This document shows positions 50,764 to 59,999 of a DNA stretch of 64,000 nt, in pieces. Position numbers and translations under genes: made by a program. Source of the DNA: Actimicrobium sp047621665 (GTDB taxonomy: Bacteria; Pseudomonadota; Gammaproteobacteria; Burkholderiales; Burkholderiaceae_D); contig JBLHMB010000012.1 in NCBI GenBank assembly GCA_047621665.1, positions 17,402 through 81,401 of the forward strand, in the 5' to 3' direction. Numbering within the stretch: the first letter of the stretch is position 1; each line of letters starts with the position of its first letter. Below the pieces are notes generated by a model that made no database searches, had not been told where the DNA came from, and saw nothing but the letters and a program-made list of their open reading frames with translations.

Positions 50764-52032
50764 TTAATGCTTGTGTTCGCCGATCAGCGACAGTGAGTCA
50801 AATTCCAATTGGTTGCGTTTGTGCTTGCGCATGACGACCAGCATCATGGAAGAGACGAAAAAGCCAAACATGAAGATGACAATATTCACATTCAGGTTCA
50901 TCTTTATCATGATCGCGTAGAGCACCAGCATGCCCAGTACCGACAGATTTTCATTGAAGTTCTGGACAGCGATCGAGTGACCGGCGCTCATCAGTACATG
51001 ACCGCGATGCTGCAGCAGGGCATTCATTGGCACGACGAAATATCCCGACATCGCACCGATCAGGATCAGCAGCGGGTAGGCGACCCACACAGTCGTTACC
51101 AATGTCATGGAGATCACGACCAGTCCCATTGCCACTCCCAGCGGCATCACCGACAGGGATTTTTTCAGCGGCACGAAGCGCGCCGCAGCGACGGCGCCGA
51201 TCGCCACGCCAACAGCGACCACACCTTGCAGGATTGCTGCCCGATCGAGCGGAATATGCAGTGATTTTTCGGCCCATTTCAGGACGATGAATTGCAGCGT
51301 CGCGCCGGCGCCCCAGAACAAGGTGGTCACCCCGAGCGAAATCTGGCCCAGCTTGTCTTTCCAGAGCGTCTTATAGCAGTGTGTAAAATCGACGATCAGG
51401 CGTAGCGGGTTGCGCTGTTGATGCGCGTAACGTGCCCCTGTGTCAGGAATTTTAAGATTAAATGCGGCTGCCAGAAGGTACGACAGGGCAATGACCGACA
51501 AGGCTGCTTCCATCGGTGTATCAACACCTGTATCGATGAGCGGCATGTCGAACTGCAGCAGTGTGGCCGCGATCGTGGGATTGACCAGCGATCCGCCGAG
51601 CACCGTGCCAAAAATGATGGAGGCAATCGTCAGTCCTTCGATCCAGCCGTTGGCGGCCACCAGTCGTTCTGCTGGTAGCAGTTCAGTCATGATGCCGTAC
51701 TTGGCTGGTGAGTACGCCGCCGCGCCGATGCCGACGACGGCATACGATATCAGCGGATGGACGTGTAAAAACATCAGGCTGCAGCCCAAGACCTTGACAA
51801 GATTGGTGATGAACATCACACGTCCCTTCGGCATCGCATCGGCAAATGCGCCGACAAAGGCCGCCAGCAAAATATAGGAGAGTGCAAAAAACAATTTCAG
51901 CAATGGCGTCATCCATTGCGGAGAGTGCATCTCCGCAAGAAGTGCGATTGCGGCAATCAGCAAGGCGTTATCGGCCAGCGAGGAGAAAAATTGCGCTGCC
52001 ATGATGGTGTAAAAACCGCGATTCATACGCAT
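50764..52032 (-). CDS. lplT: Lysophospholipid transporter LplT
   Basis: A 422-residue MFS protein with about 12 helices. NRGFYTIMAAQFFSSLADNALL at the N-terminus and the AAYSPAKYGIMTELLPAERLVAANGWIEG stretch mark LplT, which flips lysophosphatidylethanolamine inward for re-acylation. The start may be ATG 52032 or ATG 52026. A fused MFS-acyltransferase of the same general pathway lies at 1.9-3.8 kb, so the cell has two such systems. Confidence 0.92.
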   Translation of the reverse strand: MRMNRGFYTIMAAQFFSSLADNALLIAAIALLAEMHSPQWMTPLLKLFFALSYILLAAFVGAFADAMPKGRVMFITNLVKVLGCSLMFLHVHPLISYAVVGIGAAAYSPAKYGIMTELLPAERLVAANGWIEGLTIASIIFGTVLGGSLVNPTIAATLLQFDMPLIDTGVDTPMEAALSVIALSYLLAAAFNLKIPDTGARYAHQQRNPLRLIVDFTHCYKTLWKDKLGQISLGVTTLFWGAGATLQFIVLKWAEKSLHIPLDRAAILQGVVAVGVAIGAVAAARFVPLKKSLSVMPLGVAMGLVVISMTLVTTVWVAYPLLILIGAMSGYFVVPMNALLQHRGHVLMSAGHSIAVQNFNENLSVLGMLVLYAIMIKMNLNVNIVIFMFGFFVSSMMLVVMRKHKRNQLEFDSLSLIGEHKH

Positions 52033-52204
52033 GCTGGGGTTGCTATGGTGGTGATGTCGGCTTGCTTTATACCATGAAAATATATGGCAACTCTGAATTT
52101 GCGGCAGTGTTCGAGAGGTGCGTTCCGGTAAAATGCGTTGTGTTTATTCGAGCACCATCAAACACTCTTTTATTCGACTCTCTTTATCACTTTTCATCGG
52201 ATCT

Positions 52205-53290
52205 ATGCCTAGACCACTTGTCGTCATTATTGATATTTCTGCGCTGCAGCATAATCTCGCCGAAGCACGGCGACGCATGCCGGCGGCGACCACTTGGGCG
52301 GTGGTTAAGGCGAATGCTTATGGTCACGGTCTGGAACGTGGCATGCGGGCATTCGGTGCCGCCGACGGGTTGGCGCTGATTGAGCCCGAGGCGGCAGTTG
52401 CCTTGCGCGAGCTTGGCTGGAAAAAGCCTATTCTTCTGCTGGAAGGCTGTTTTGATCAGAGCGATTTCATGCTTGCCGCGCAGCACAAACTTGAAGTGAC
52501 GATCCATTGCCCGCAGCAAATAGGTTGGCTTGAGAAAACCCGTTTCAACGCACCGGTCAATATCCATCTGAAAATGAATAGCGGCATGAATCGGCTCGGT
52601 TTCATGCCACAGGATTTCGCTGCGGCTTATCAGCGCCTGCGTGGCAATGCTCAAGTGGGAAACATTGCGTTGATGACACACTTTGCCAATGCCGATGCGG
52701 CGCATAATCCAAGTCTGCCATTGGCTGAGCAAGTACGCCGGTTTGAGTCCGGTAGCGCCGGGCTGGAAGCGCCCTGGAATATTTCCAATTCCGCCGCCAC
52801 ACTGCTGCATGCCGACATGCGTAGTCATCAGGTCCGTCCCGGCATCATGCTCTACGGGGGTAGCCCCGGCGCGCACAAGACGTCACCGGCTGGTGCATTC
52901 GGCTTACGCTCGGCAATGACATTGCAGAGTGAATTGATTGGTATCCAGCAAATCCATCCCGGCGATGCCATTGGCTATGGGAGCCGTTTCATCGCTGAAG
53001 TACCGATGACCATCGGTGTGGTCGCCTGCGGATATGCGGACGGCTATCCGCGCCACGCACCGAGCGGTACTCCGGTGCTGGTTGACGGGGTGCGCACCCG
53101 GCTGGTGGGCAATATTTCGATGGATATGATGACCGTCGATCTGACGGCGATCCCCACGGCGCATCATGGTAGTTGCGTCACGTTGTGGGGCGACGGTTTG
53201 CCGATCGACGAAGTGGCGGAGTCTGCCGGTACCATCGGCTATGAATTGATGTGCGCCATCGCTCCGCGCGTACGCGTTACCGAGCGATAG
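52205..53290 (+). CDS. alr: Alanine racemase
   Basis: A 361-residue PLP enzyme that makes D-alanine for peptidoglycan. The PLP lysine is K35 in AVVKANAYGHG, and the catalytic tyrosine lies in AIGYGSRF. NSGMNRLGF, THFANAD and NISMDMMTVDLT are conserved. ATG 52205 gives the normal N-terminus (RPLVVIIDISALQHNL). A TAAAAT box at 52129-52134 may be its -10. It is 18 bp upstream of radA. Confidence 0.95.
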   Translation: MPRPLVVIIDISALQHNLAEARRRMPAATTWAVVKANAYGHGLERGMRAFGAADGLALIEPEAAVALRELGWKKPILLLEGCFDQSDFMLAAQHKLEVTIHCPQQIGWLEKTRFNAPVNIHLKMNSGMNRLGFMPQDFAAAYQRLRGNAQVGNIALMTHFANADAAHNPSLPLAEQVRRFESGSAGLEAPWNISNSAATLLHADMRSHQVRPGIMLYGGSPGAHKTSPAGAFGLRSAMTLQSELIGIQQIHPGDAIGYGSRFIAEVPMTIGVVACGYADGYPRHAPSGTPVLVDGVRTRLVGNISMDMMTVDLTAIPTAHHGSCVTLWGDGLPIDEVAESAGTIGYELMCAIAPRVRVTER

Positions 53291-53308
53291 ATTTTTGATA
53301 CAGGTCCC

Positions 53309-54691
53309 ATGGCAAAACTAAAAACCAACTTCACCTGCAGCGACTGCGGTGGTGTTAGCAACAAGTGGACGGGCCAGTGTCCGTCCTGCGGGCAATGGAA
53401 TACGCTGGTTGAAACCCAGATCGAAGGGGGAGGTATCAACCGGTTGTCGCAACAGGCGGCACCGGTGAGTCTGGCGCAAACCGCGCCAGTACTCTCGCTG
53501 GCCGATATCGAAGCAGTCGAGGTGCCACGCTTTGGTACCGGCATAGAAGAATTTGACCGGGTGCTTGGCGGCGGACTGGTACCGGGCGGGGTGGTGCTGA
53601 TCGGCGGTGATCCCGGCATCGGCAAATCGACGCTGTTATTGCAGGCACTCGCTAATCTGTCTCGCAGTAAAAAAGTGCTCTACGTCAGCGGCGAAGAATC
53701 GGGTGCACAGATTGCACTCCGCGCCAAGCGCTTGGCGGTGGATGCCAAGGATTTGCAATTGCAAGCAGAAATTCAGCTCGAAAAAATCCTGTACACGCTA
53801 GCTGAACACAAACCGGATGTGGCCGTGATCGATTCGATTCAGACCGTATACTCGGACGCGCTCAGTTCGGCGCCCGGGTCGGTGGCGCAGGTGCGCGAGT
53901 GTGCGGCGCAACTCACGCGTACTGCCAAGCAGACCGGCGTGACCATCATTATGGTCGGCCATGTGACTAAGGAAGGCGCGTTGGCCGGACCACGTGTACT
54001 TGAGCACATCGTCGATACGGTGCTGTATTTTGAAGGCGATACCCATTCCAGTTTCCGGCTGGTGCGTGCGGTCAAAAACCGTTTTGGCGCAGTCAATGAG
54101 CTCGGCGTGTTCGCGATGACGGAGAAGGGCTTAAAAGGAGTGTCCAATCCGTCTGCACTGTTCTTGTCGCAGCACGATAACCAGGTGCCAGGTTCCTGTG
54201 TCATGGTGACGCAGGAAGGAACCCGGCCGTTGCTGGTCGAGATTCAGGCCTTAGTCGACACGTCACATGCGCCAAATGCACGGCGCTTGTCGGTCGGCCT
54301 CGACCAGAACCGTCTGGCGATGCTGCTTGCCGTGCTGCACCGGCATGCCGGTGTTGCGGCATTTGACCAGGATGTATTCATTAACGCCGTTGGGGGCGTC
54401 AAGATCACCGAGCCGGCGGCAGATCTGGCGGTGATGCTGGCAATTCAGTCCTCGCTACGCAACAAGCCGTTGCCGCGCGGCTTGGTCGTGTTCGGCGAGG
54501 TCGGATTGGCGGGCGAAATTCGACCCGCGCCGCGCGGACAGGAGCGCCTGCGGGAAGCGGCTAAACTTGGATTTTCGATTGCGATGATACCCAAGGCGAA
54601 CGCGCCTAAAGGCAAGGTCGAAGGCCTGACCATTATCGCGGTCGAGCGCATTGATGAGGCACTCGAGAAAATCCGCGACGCGGCGCTGTAA
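53309..54691 (+). CDS. radA: DNA repair protein RadA
   Basis: A 460-residue protein. The N-terminal C4 zinc finger (CSDCGG...CPSC) is followed by a RecA-like ATPase with Walker A GGDPGIGKST, the RadA-specific KNRFG motif and a C-terminal Lon-protease-like domain (PAADLAVMLAIQSSLRNKPLPRGLVVFGEVGLAGEIRP). It drives branch migration in recombination. It is probably co-transcribed with alr. Confidence 0.95.
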   Translation: MAKLKTNFTCSDCGGVSNKWTGQCPSCGQWNTLVETQIEGGGINRLSQQAAPVSLAQTAPVLSLADIEAVEVPRFGTGIEEFDRVLGGGLVPGGVVLIGGDPGIGKSTLLLQALANLSRSKKVLYVSGEESGAQIALRAKRLAVDAKDLQLQAEIQLEKILYTLAEHKPDVAVIDSIQTVYSDALSSAPGSVAQVRECAAQLTRTAKQTGVTIIMVGHVTKEGALAGPRVLEHIVDTVLYFEGDTHSSFRLVRAVKNRFGAVNELGVFAMTEKGLKGVSNPSALFLSQHDNQVPGSCVMVTQEGTRPLLVEIQALVDTSHAPNARRLSVGLDQNRLAMLLAVLHRHAGVAAFDQDVFINAVGGVKITEPAADLAVMLAIQSSLRNKPLPRGLVVFGEVGLAGEIRPAPRGQERLREAAKLGFSIAMIPKANAPKGKVEGLTIIAVERIDEALEKIRDAAL

Positions 54692-54765
54692 TCATTTTTT
54701 GATCGGGGATGGACCACCGAAAACACCTCCTCTTACCCGCGTTTTTGTGATCGTCCGGGCTCGGT

Positions 54766-56616
54766 TTATTGAAGCTCGCTTTCCGCGGTGCAGGTCACGG
54801 TGAGTTCACGAACTTCGCCGGCGGTTACCTGCCAGTTATGGTCAGCTTGTCTGCTGACCACTCCTTTTCCCCGGGTAATCTGAGGTTTGTGACAGAGCGC
54901 GGTCGGGATGCGCCAAGCCATTTGCGCCAGCGAGGTTTCGTGATTCGCGTGGAGTTCCAGTTTGCCAGCTTGATCACTCAGTTTCCACTGCACTTCTTCC
55001 CGTCGGCTCATGAAACGCGCCACGTCGGTCATCGTGCGCCAATTAAATAAGTGTTGTTCCTGTAATGATTTAGCGGTGTCGAGTAGGGCGCGCATTGAGT
55101 CCGCGTAATAAGGTACGCCGATCGGGTGGCAGTAAATTTGGCGAATAGTCTGGTTGGTAGCGACAAATTTAGTAAGCGCAACCAGCCAGTCGGTCATCGG
55201 TCCGGCTGGCTGTTTGGCGAACATCGCTTCTTCGAACGACGCGATACGGCCAAATGGCGTGATGGGAATGGACCAGGTGCGTTTATCGATCAGAGCATTA
55301 TTCTGGAACATGCGTGTCGGGCCCATGCCCAGATTGGATGTGGTGTAGTAGGTTTCGATACCATGTCTTCCGATCCAATCGATGACCCAGCGCGGATGGT
55401 TGCCGTTTGGTGCCGAGTATTCGGTAATTGGCCGACCGGTGATCTTTCGCATTGCATCGTTGTTGTAGACCAGATATTTTTCATATTCGTTGCTATTAGT
55501 TTCGTTGACGCGCGAGCCGAAATAGTTATGGATCCAGCCACCGTGATCGCCGATGGCGTTGCCGCGTGCTTGCAAATAACGTATCCATTGCTGGGTTGTG
55601 GTGTTGTGAACAACATCCATGCCTAAACCGTCGCCAAACTGATTGACGTCAGGACCGGCCGTGAAATGGATCGAATACGGACCCTGATCAAAAATCCCCA
55701 TTTTTTGTAGCGTGGCCAGACTCTTGATGGCTGAGCCGTTATCGACGTGGATATTCAAAATCAGCCCGCCAATGCCGTCCGGTGCGGACAATAAACGAGG
55801 AAGACCGACAAATTCGTCTGAAAAATAGTGCAGGAAGGAATGCATCAGCAAGCCATCCGTACGGTTCTTGAGCAAACCCAATGGCAGGTTGATAAACAAA
55901 GTCTCACCCTTGCCTAGCCGGTGCCTGGCCGCGACCACTTGTGTTTCAGGCGTCAGCATCATCACCTCGGTGTCCGGTGCGATGGCGCCGGTCTGGAACA
56001 AAGGATATTTCAGTTCGCTATAGCGATAGGTCGTCATCCATTGATCAAAGGTTTGGTTGTTAAACGAGACAGCTTTTTCTACATCGGTTCGCCCGGGCGG
56101 GATGCCGATACGCGAGACCGATTCTTTTGTGCCGATTACCGGACTGGCCCGCACGACGGCTTTCCCGAATTTTTCGTACATCGCATATTCAACGCCTGCG
56201 ACGTCGGACAGACGTGCACTCCCGGGGGCATACGCGCCATTGAGGTCATAGGTCAGCGCATCGAAGACCAGCATGAGTTTGCCGCCTTGCCGTACATAGT
56301 CTCTGAGCGTGTCGGTCAGGTACGTCGAGGCGCGCCTATGGAGTTTGTCGGGCACGATGATACCCGCATAGGTTTTCTGATCGGATGGTCTGGCACGCAG
56401 AAATTGGCTGGCACTGACGACTTCGAGCTTGATGCCTTCTTCCCGTGCCGCCTGCTGCCAGATCTGTTCGCTATCGGTATCTGTTCCGTCGGCTACAAGT
56501 AAAGCCAATGTGCGTTTTTGATCAAATGCCGGCCAGATGGCATAAGCCAGTGCGCAGGTGGCTACCACTGCGATCGCTAGTAATATCCAGCTGTTTTTAA
56601 TGATTTTCAAGCGCAA
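54766..56616 (-). CDS. Polysaccharide deacetylase-like exported protein of the EPS cluster
   Basis: A 616-residue protein with an N-terminal anchor (residues 8-28) and the rest outside the cytoplasm. Residues about 35-150 look like a flavodoxin/amidotransferase-like fold (LALLVADGTDTDSEQIW, LRDYVRQGGKLMLVFDAL). Residues about 285-520 resemble a NodB-type deacetylase: NIHVDNGS (metal Asp) and GDHGGWIH (HxxxH-like metal site). A C-terminal beta region ends it. The layout recalls PelA-like modification enzymes. It is the last gene of the minus-strand cluster; deacetylation of the polymer is inference. Confidence 0.65.
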   Translation of the reverse strand: MRLKIIKNSWILLAIAVVATCALAYAIWPAFDQKRTLALLVADGTDTDSEQIWQQAAREEGIKLEVVSASQFLRARPSDQKTYAGIIVPDKLHRRASTYLTDTLRDYVRQGGKLMLVFDALTYDLNGAYAPGSARLSDVAGVEYAMYEKFGKAVVRASPVIGTKESVSRIGIPPGRTDVEKAVSFNNQTFDQWMTTYRYSELKYPLFQTGAIAPDTEVMMLTPETQVVAARHRLGKGETLFINLPLGLLKNRTDGLLMHSFLHYFSDEFVGLPRLLSAPDGIGGLILNIHVDNGSAIKSLATLQKMGIFDQGPYSIHFTAGPDVNQFGDGLGMDVVHNTTTQQWIRYLQARGNAIGDHGGWIHNYFGSRVNETNSNEYEKYLVYNNDAMRKITGRPITEYSAPNGNHPRWVIDWIGRHGIETYYTTSNLGMGPTRMFQNNALIDKRTWSIPITPFGRIASFEEAMFAKQPAGPMTDWLVALTKFVATNQTIRQIYCHPIGVPYYADSMRALLDTAKSLQEQHLFNWRTMTDVARFMSRREEVQWKLSDQAGKLELHANHETSLAQMAWRIPTALCHKPQITRGKGVVSRQADHNWQVTAGEVRELTVTCTAESELQ

Positions 56617-56839
56617 TTCCTTACATTTAAGAGTGAATTCACTGAGTGAGAAACGCTGTCAAGCTCCGCGTTGTCACTCGGCACTGCTAGGTGATCAAGT
56701 AATTCGTTGGGAAAGGTGCGTGGTTTGGTTGACGCGGGATCGCTACTTGGGGACGATATTTGCCACTGTCCCGACTATAAACATCCGGGCTTGAGCGTAA
56801 TTTGCGGGTTCTCAAGACGCGTGGGTCATTGCAATAAAT

Positions 56840-56882
56840 TTTCCACTACGTCTCGTCTCGTCTCGTCGTGACGTAGTGGAAA
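56840..56882. repeat. 13-bp perfect inverted repeat with TCTCG tandem loop
   Basis: TTTCCACTACGTC (56840-56852) and GACGTAGTGGAAA (56870-56882) are perfect arms around a 17-nt loop that holds tandem TCTCG units. It lies between two genes of the exopolysaccharide cluster, 12 bp after the upstream gene's stop. There is no T-run in either direction. Confidence 0.7.
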
Positions 56883-56893
56883 GTGGTCTTGCA

Positions 56894-57733
56894 CTACCGC
56901 GTGATCCTTTCGGGAACCAGGCTGACCGTCCAGGAGTACAGCGCAACGAATAGCAACATATCGAAGACTGCGCCAAGGCAGAGGTACAACACCGGCATAT
57001 AAAGCAGTGACATCTTGTAGAGAATCAGTGTGTGCAGGACGACCTTGTGTGGAATCATCAGAATGAAATAGACGAGGATGAAAATTGTGTGCACGATTTT
57101 GACGGTCAGGCTTAGTTCCAGCAGGTAATAGCCGATCGCTAGCATTACTGGAATCGCCAGCATCAGCATGCTGCCCATGCTGACGAGCGCGCGCATGTGA
57201 TCCGGGATCGAATAAGGAAATTGCGATGGCGCGTACCAGAAAAATAACAGGGCGAGTGCTTGTACGACGCAGAGGATACGCAACAAGTATTGCAACGGTA
57301 TCCTGTCACGGCTCATGTTTGAGGTTAGTGCAAAAACAACGAACGTGGCTAATGCAGAGATCAGTTTCGTAGTGAAACTCGGCATGTAAGACGCATTGGC
57401 GGCACCTATCCATTCAAAATGCAAGGCGCTTGTTAGGGTCGCTTGATGTTGTGCTTGCAATGGGATGTCCAGGCGTGTCAGCCAGAATTGGATGCAGTCT
57501 TGCCAGAAATTCAGGATAAATGGCTCCCCGATCAGCAGCAGGCAAAAAAACATAGCCGGTAACAAGAGCGCTTGCACAATAACAAACGGACCAGCAGTCA
57601 GCCGGCGCATTGCCCGGTGCTGGCCAGCGGCCATATGGTGCTGTCTTGCACTCTGTATGACTTGTGCGGCGGACTCGATGGCGGCGTTACGCAGTTGTCT
57701 GTGGGCGGAACGATTTTCTTTTTGGGTTTGCAT
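56894..57733 (-). CDS. Polytopic membrane protein of the EPS cluster
   Basis: A 279-residue protein I do not recognise. A polar, histidine- and glutamine-rich first 45 residues are followed by about six hydrophobic helices (near residues 48-70, 118-140, 150-168, 184-206, 215-236, 244-268). ATG 57733 lies 5 nt after the yaiO-like stop. Its place beside a GT2 synthase cluster suggests a role in polymer export or in holding the synthase complex. Confidence 0.7.
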   Translation of the reverse strand: MQTQKENRSAHRQLRNAAIESAAQVIQSARQHHMAAGQHRAMRRLTAGPFVIVQALLLPAMFFCLLLIGEPFILNFWQDCIQFWLTRLDIPLQAQHQATLTSALHFEWIGAANASYMPSFTTKLISALATFVVFALTSNMSRDRIPLQYLLRILCVVQALALLFFWYAPSQFPYSIPDHMRALVSMGSMLMLAIPVMLAIGYYLLELSLTVKIVHTIFILVYFILMIPHKVVLHTLILYKMSLLYMPVLYLCLGAVFDMLLFVALYSWTVSLVPERITR

Positions 57734-57738
57734 GGTAC

Positions 57739-58572
57739 TCAATCGAAATGTCGTGACAAGCCGATATCAACGCCGCTACGTTCATAAGTCGGATTGCGAT
57801 AGTGGTTGATGCTGATGCTGGCACCCCAGTTCTGGTTGATCCGGTAACGCCACGCGAGGCTGGCCTCCTGGCTGTTGAAGTTCACCAGACTGGTACCGAG
57901 GGCCAGTGGCAAATATCCTTCACTACCCCAAGCAACACGGGCTGACAAGGTGTTGCGTGGATCAGGGTTGTAGTTAGTGGCGACAAATTGTTGGTGCGTC
58001 ATCACACCACCGGGATTGCTGCGGTTGAATCGGACGCCGCCTTCAAGAACGAGCGGAAGCTCAAAGTACCAGGCACCGCCGAGACTGATGCTGAGATCGA
58101 CATGACCGTCAGGGGCGTCGTAATAGCCAACCCCGAGCGAACTGATGAAGTTTTTCTCGGGCAACCACTTTTTGTAAAAGAAGCCATCAAGACGATAGCG
58201 CGGCAAATAAAAAGCGCCATCCCCCACTCCAACGGAGAGGCTCGCAAACCTGCTGTCATCGAGGGTTACGGTATCGGTTAATCCGAGAAATGTACCGTTG
58301 GTGCGATATTCGTTTTTGTTCGATAGCTCGGCTTGCAGCACATGGTTGTCCTGTTCCAGCACGCCGTGGACAGTCAGGTGGTGCCAGGATGAATACGGGC
58401 CCGTCAGTTGTTGGGTCCCTGTCGTGACCTCGAAAGAACGCAGAGCGGGACGCAACAGCATATCCGGCGGGGCGGTCCTGCTCGTTTCTGCATGTCCTGT
58501 CATTGCAGTGATTCCGGTCAAGGCGAGCGCAACGCAACCGAATGGATAATTAGCAGACACTTTCGGCTCCAT
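57739..58572 (-). CDS. YaiO-family outer membrane beta-barrel protein
   Basis: A 277-residue protein with a signal peptide (about residues 1-28, ending GHA-ET) and alternating beta strands ending in aromatic LSRHFD, typical of an outer membrane barrel. TLDDSRFASLSVGVGDG, YDAPDGHVDLSISLGGAWY and WRYRINQNWGASISINHYRNP fit YaiO. YaiO is linked to a GT2 gene in E. coli too. It may be the exit pore of the polymer. ATG 58572 lies inside the wecB 3' end (23-nt overlap); TTG 58590 is a less likely start. Confidence 0.8.
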   Translation of the reverse strand: MEPKVSANYPFGCVALALTGITAMTGHAETSRTAPPDMLLRPALRSFEVTTGTQQLTGPYSSWHHLTVHGVLEQDNHVLQAELSNKNEYRTNGTFLGLTDTVTLDDSRFASLSVGVGDGAFYLPRYRLDGFFYKKWLPEKNFISSLGVGYYDAPDGHVDLSISLGGAWYFELPLVLEGGVRFNRSNPGGVMTHQQFVATNYNPDPRNTLSARVAWGSEGYLPLALGTSLVNFNSQEASLAWRYRINQNWGASISINHYRNPTYERSGVDIGLSRHFD

Positions 58573-59725
58573 GAGATGTTGCCGGTGCAAGGATTGCCGC
58601 TATCCGTTGTGCTGCGTAGCCATCACCAAATGGGCTTTGATGGACCTGCATGCGTTGATAGGCAGCACTGTTCTCAAGCAGAAGCCGCGCATGCCGGCAT
58701 ATTTCGTCTACATCGGTACCCACAAGCAAGGCACCACCGGCGTTGACAAGTTCCTGCCGCTCGGTGCTAGTGCGTGCGATCAATACGGGTTTTGCAAATG
58801 CCGAGGCCTCTTCCTGAATGCCACCGGAGTCGGTTAGCGTGAAGTGACAGCGCACCAGCAAATCGATTAGCGCTGGATAATCGAGCGGATCGGTCAGGCA
58901 GATGCGATCTCTGACGCAGGTTGGAAGCGCAGAGATTTCGCGTTCGACATCGCTGCGCACGGCCGGGTTTGGATGGATCGGCCAGACTACAACGACGCCA
59001 TCGTGTTGCGCGACGATGGCACCGGCTGCCCGGGCGATCTGGCGTATTGGTGCTCCCCAGTTTTCACGACGGTGTGCGGTGATCAGGATCATGCGGTCGC
59101 CGCGATGCCGTTGCAGGAAGTGACGGGCGTTTTCCGGTATGGCCGGATTGTTTTCACCGGAAGCCGTTTGCAGGTAGTCACGGGTCCACAATGCGGCATC
59201 GATCACGGTATTGCCGACCATGAAAATACTATCGGTAGAGATATTTTCTGCGCGCAGATTCTCACGTGCCTGTTCGGTTGGCGGGAAATGCCAATGGGCG
59301 AGTCGACCGATCAGCTCGCGATTTTTTTCTTCAGGGAAGGGATCGCGTTGATGCGTGCGCAGTCCTGCTTCAACATGGGCAACCGGAATATCGTCGTAAT
59401 AGCCAGCCAGCGCACCGACGAACGCGGAACTGGTGTCGCCCTGAACCAGAATGACATCGGGTTGTAGTGCGCGAATCGCTTCCGCGACGCCATCCGTCAG
59501 TGCGGATGTCAGGTGTGCCAGCGCCGGCGACTTGCGCTGCAGGTTGATGACGATGTCCGGAGGCATATCAAAGAATCGATATAGTTCGTGAGCAACGGCC
59601 TCATGTTGGCCCGTATGGATGATCTGTAAGTGCTGTCCGCACGCCTTGAGTGCCTTGTAGACCGGGGCCATTTTGATGATTTCCGGCCGGGTCCCCAGGC
59701 ACGTCAGAAAAGTCTTTTTTTGCAT
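58550..59725 (-). CDS. wecB: UDP-N-acetylglucosamine 2-epimerase (non-hydrolysing)
   Basis: A 391-residue GT-B-fold epimerase making UDP-ManNAc from UDP-GlcNAc. CLGTRPEIIKMAPV, VQGDTSSAFVGAL, HVEAGLRT, ITAHRRENWG and LTDSGGIQEEA are the family signatures. It supplies a precursor for the polymer of this cluster. ATG 59725 is the family start; the open frame upstream is unrelated. There is a 274-bp gap to the next gene upstream, so it may have its own promoter. Confidence 0.93.
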   Translation of the reverse strand: MQKKTFLTCLGTRPEIIKMAPVYKALKACGQHLQIIHTGQHEAVAHELYRFFDMPPDIVINLQRKSPALAHLTSALTDGVAEAIRALQPDVILVQGDTSSAFVGALAGYYDDIPVAHVEAGLRTHQRDPFPEEKNRELIGRLAHWHFPPTEQARENLRAENISTDSIFMVGNTVIDAALWTRDYLQTASGENNPAIPENARHFLQRHRGDRMILITAHRRENWGAPIRQIARAAGAIVAQHDGVVVVWPIHPNPAVRSDVEREISALPTCVRDRICLTDPLDYPALIDLLVRCHFTLTDSGGIQEEASAFAKPVLIARTSTERQELVNAGGALLVGTDVDEICRHARLLLENSAAYQRMQVHQSPFGDGYAAQRIAAILAPATSHGAESVC

Positions 59726-59999
59726 GAGTAAAAGTAATGCTTTTGTTTTGGTTGTAATGGAAAGTCGATACCCGAATACCCGGACCTGACGCGCCGCAGG
59801 CGTTATGTCGTAACGGACGCGGCAACGTTGCACTGGTTATTCCGGAGAGTGACTTGCGGGAAGCGGGTCAATTTTTTGGAACTGTGCTTTTATAGCATTG
59901 GCGTTTTTGGCTCTATTTGACAAAAATCATGTTGACTCTCTGTCCATTGAAAATAGGCACATAAAGTTTGAGTTATCTCTTTAATCCAAGGACCTATCG

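Noticed and set aside
56848..56868. Tandem TCTCG units as a possible CRISPR or satellite array
   Set aside because: Only about three to four 5-bp units within a hairpin loop; no spacers and no cas genes.
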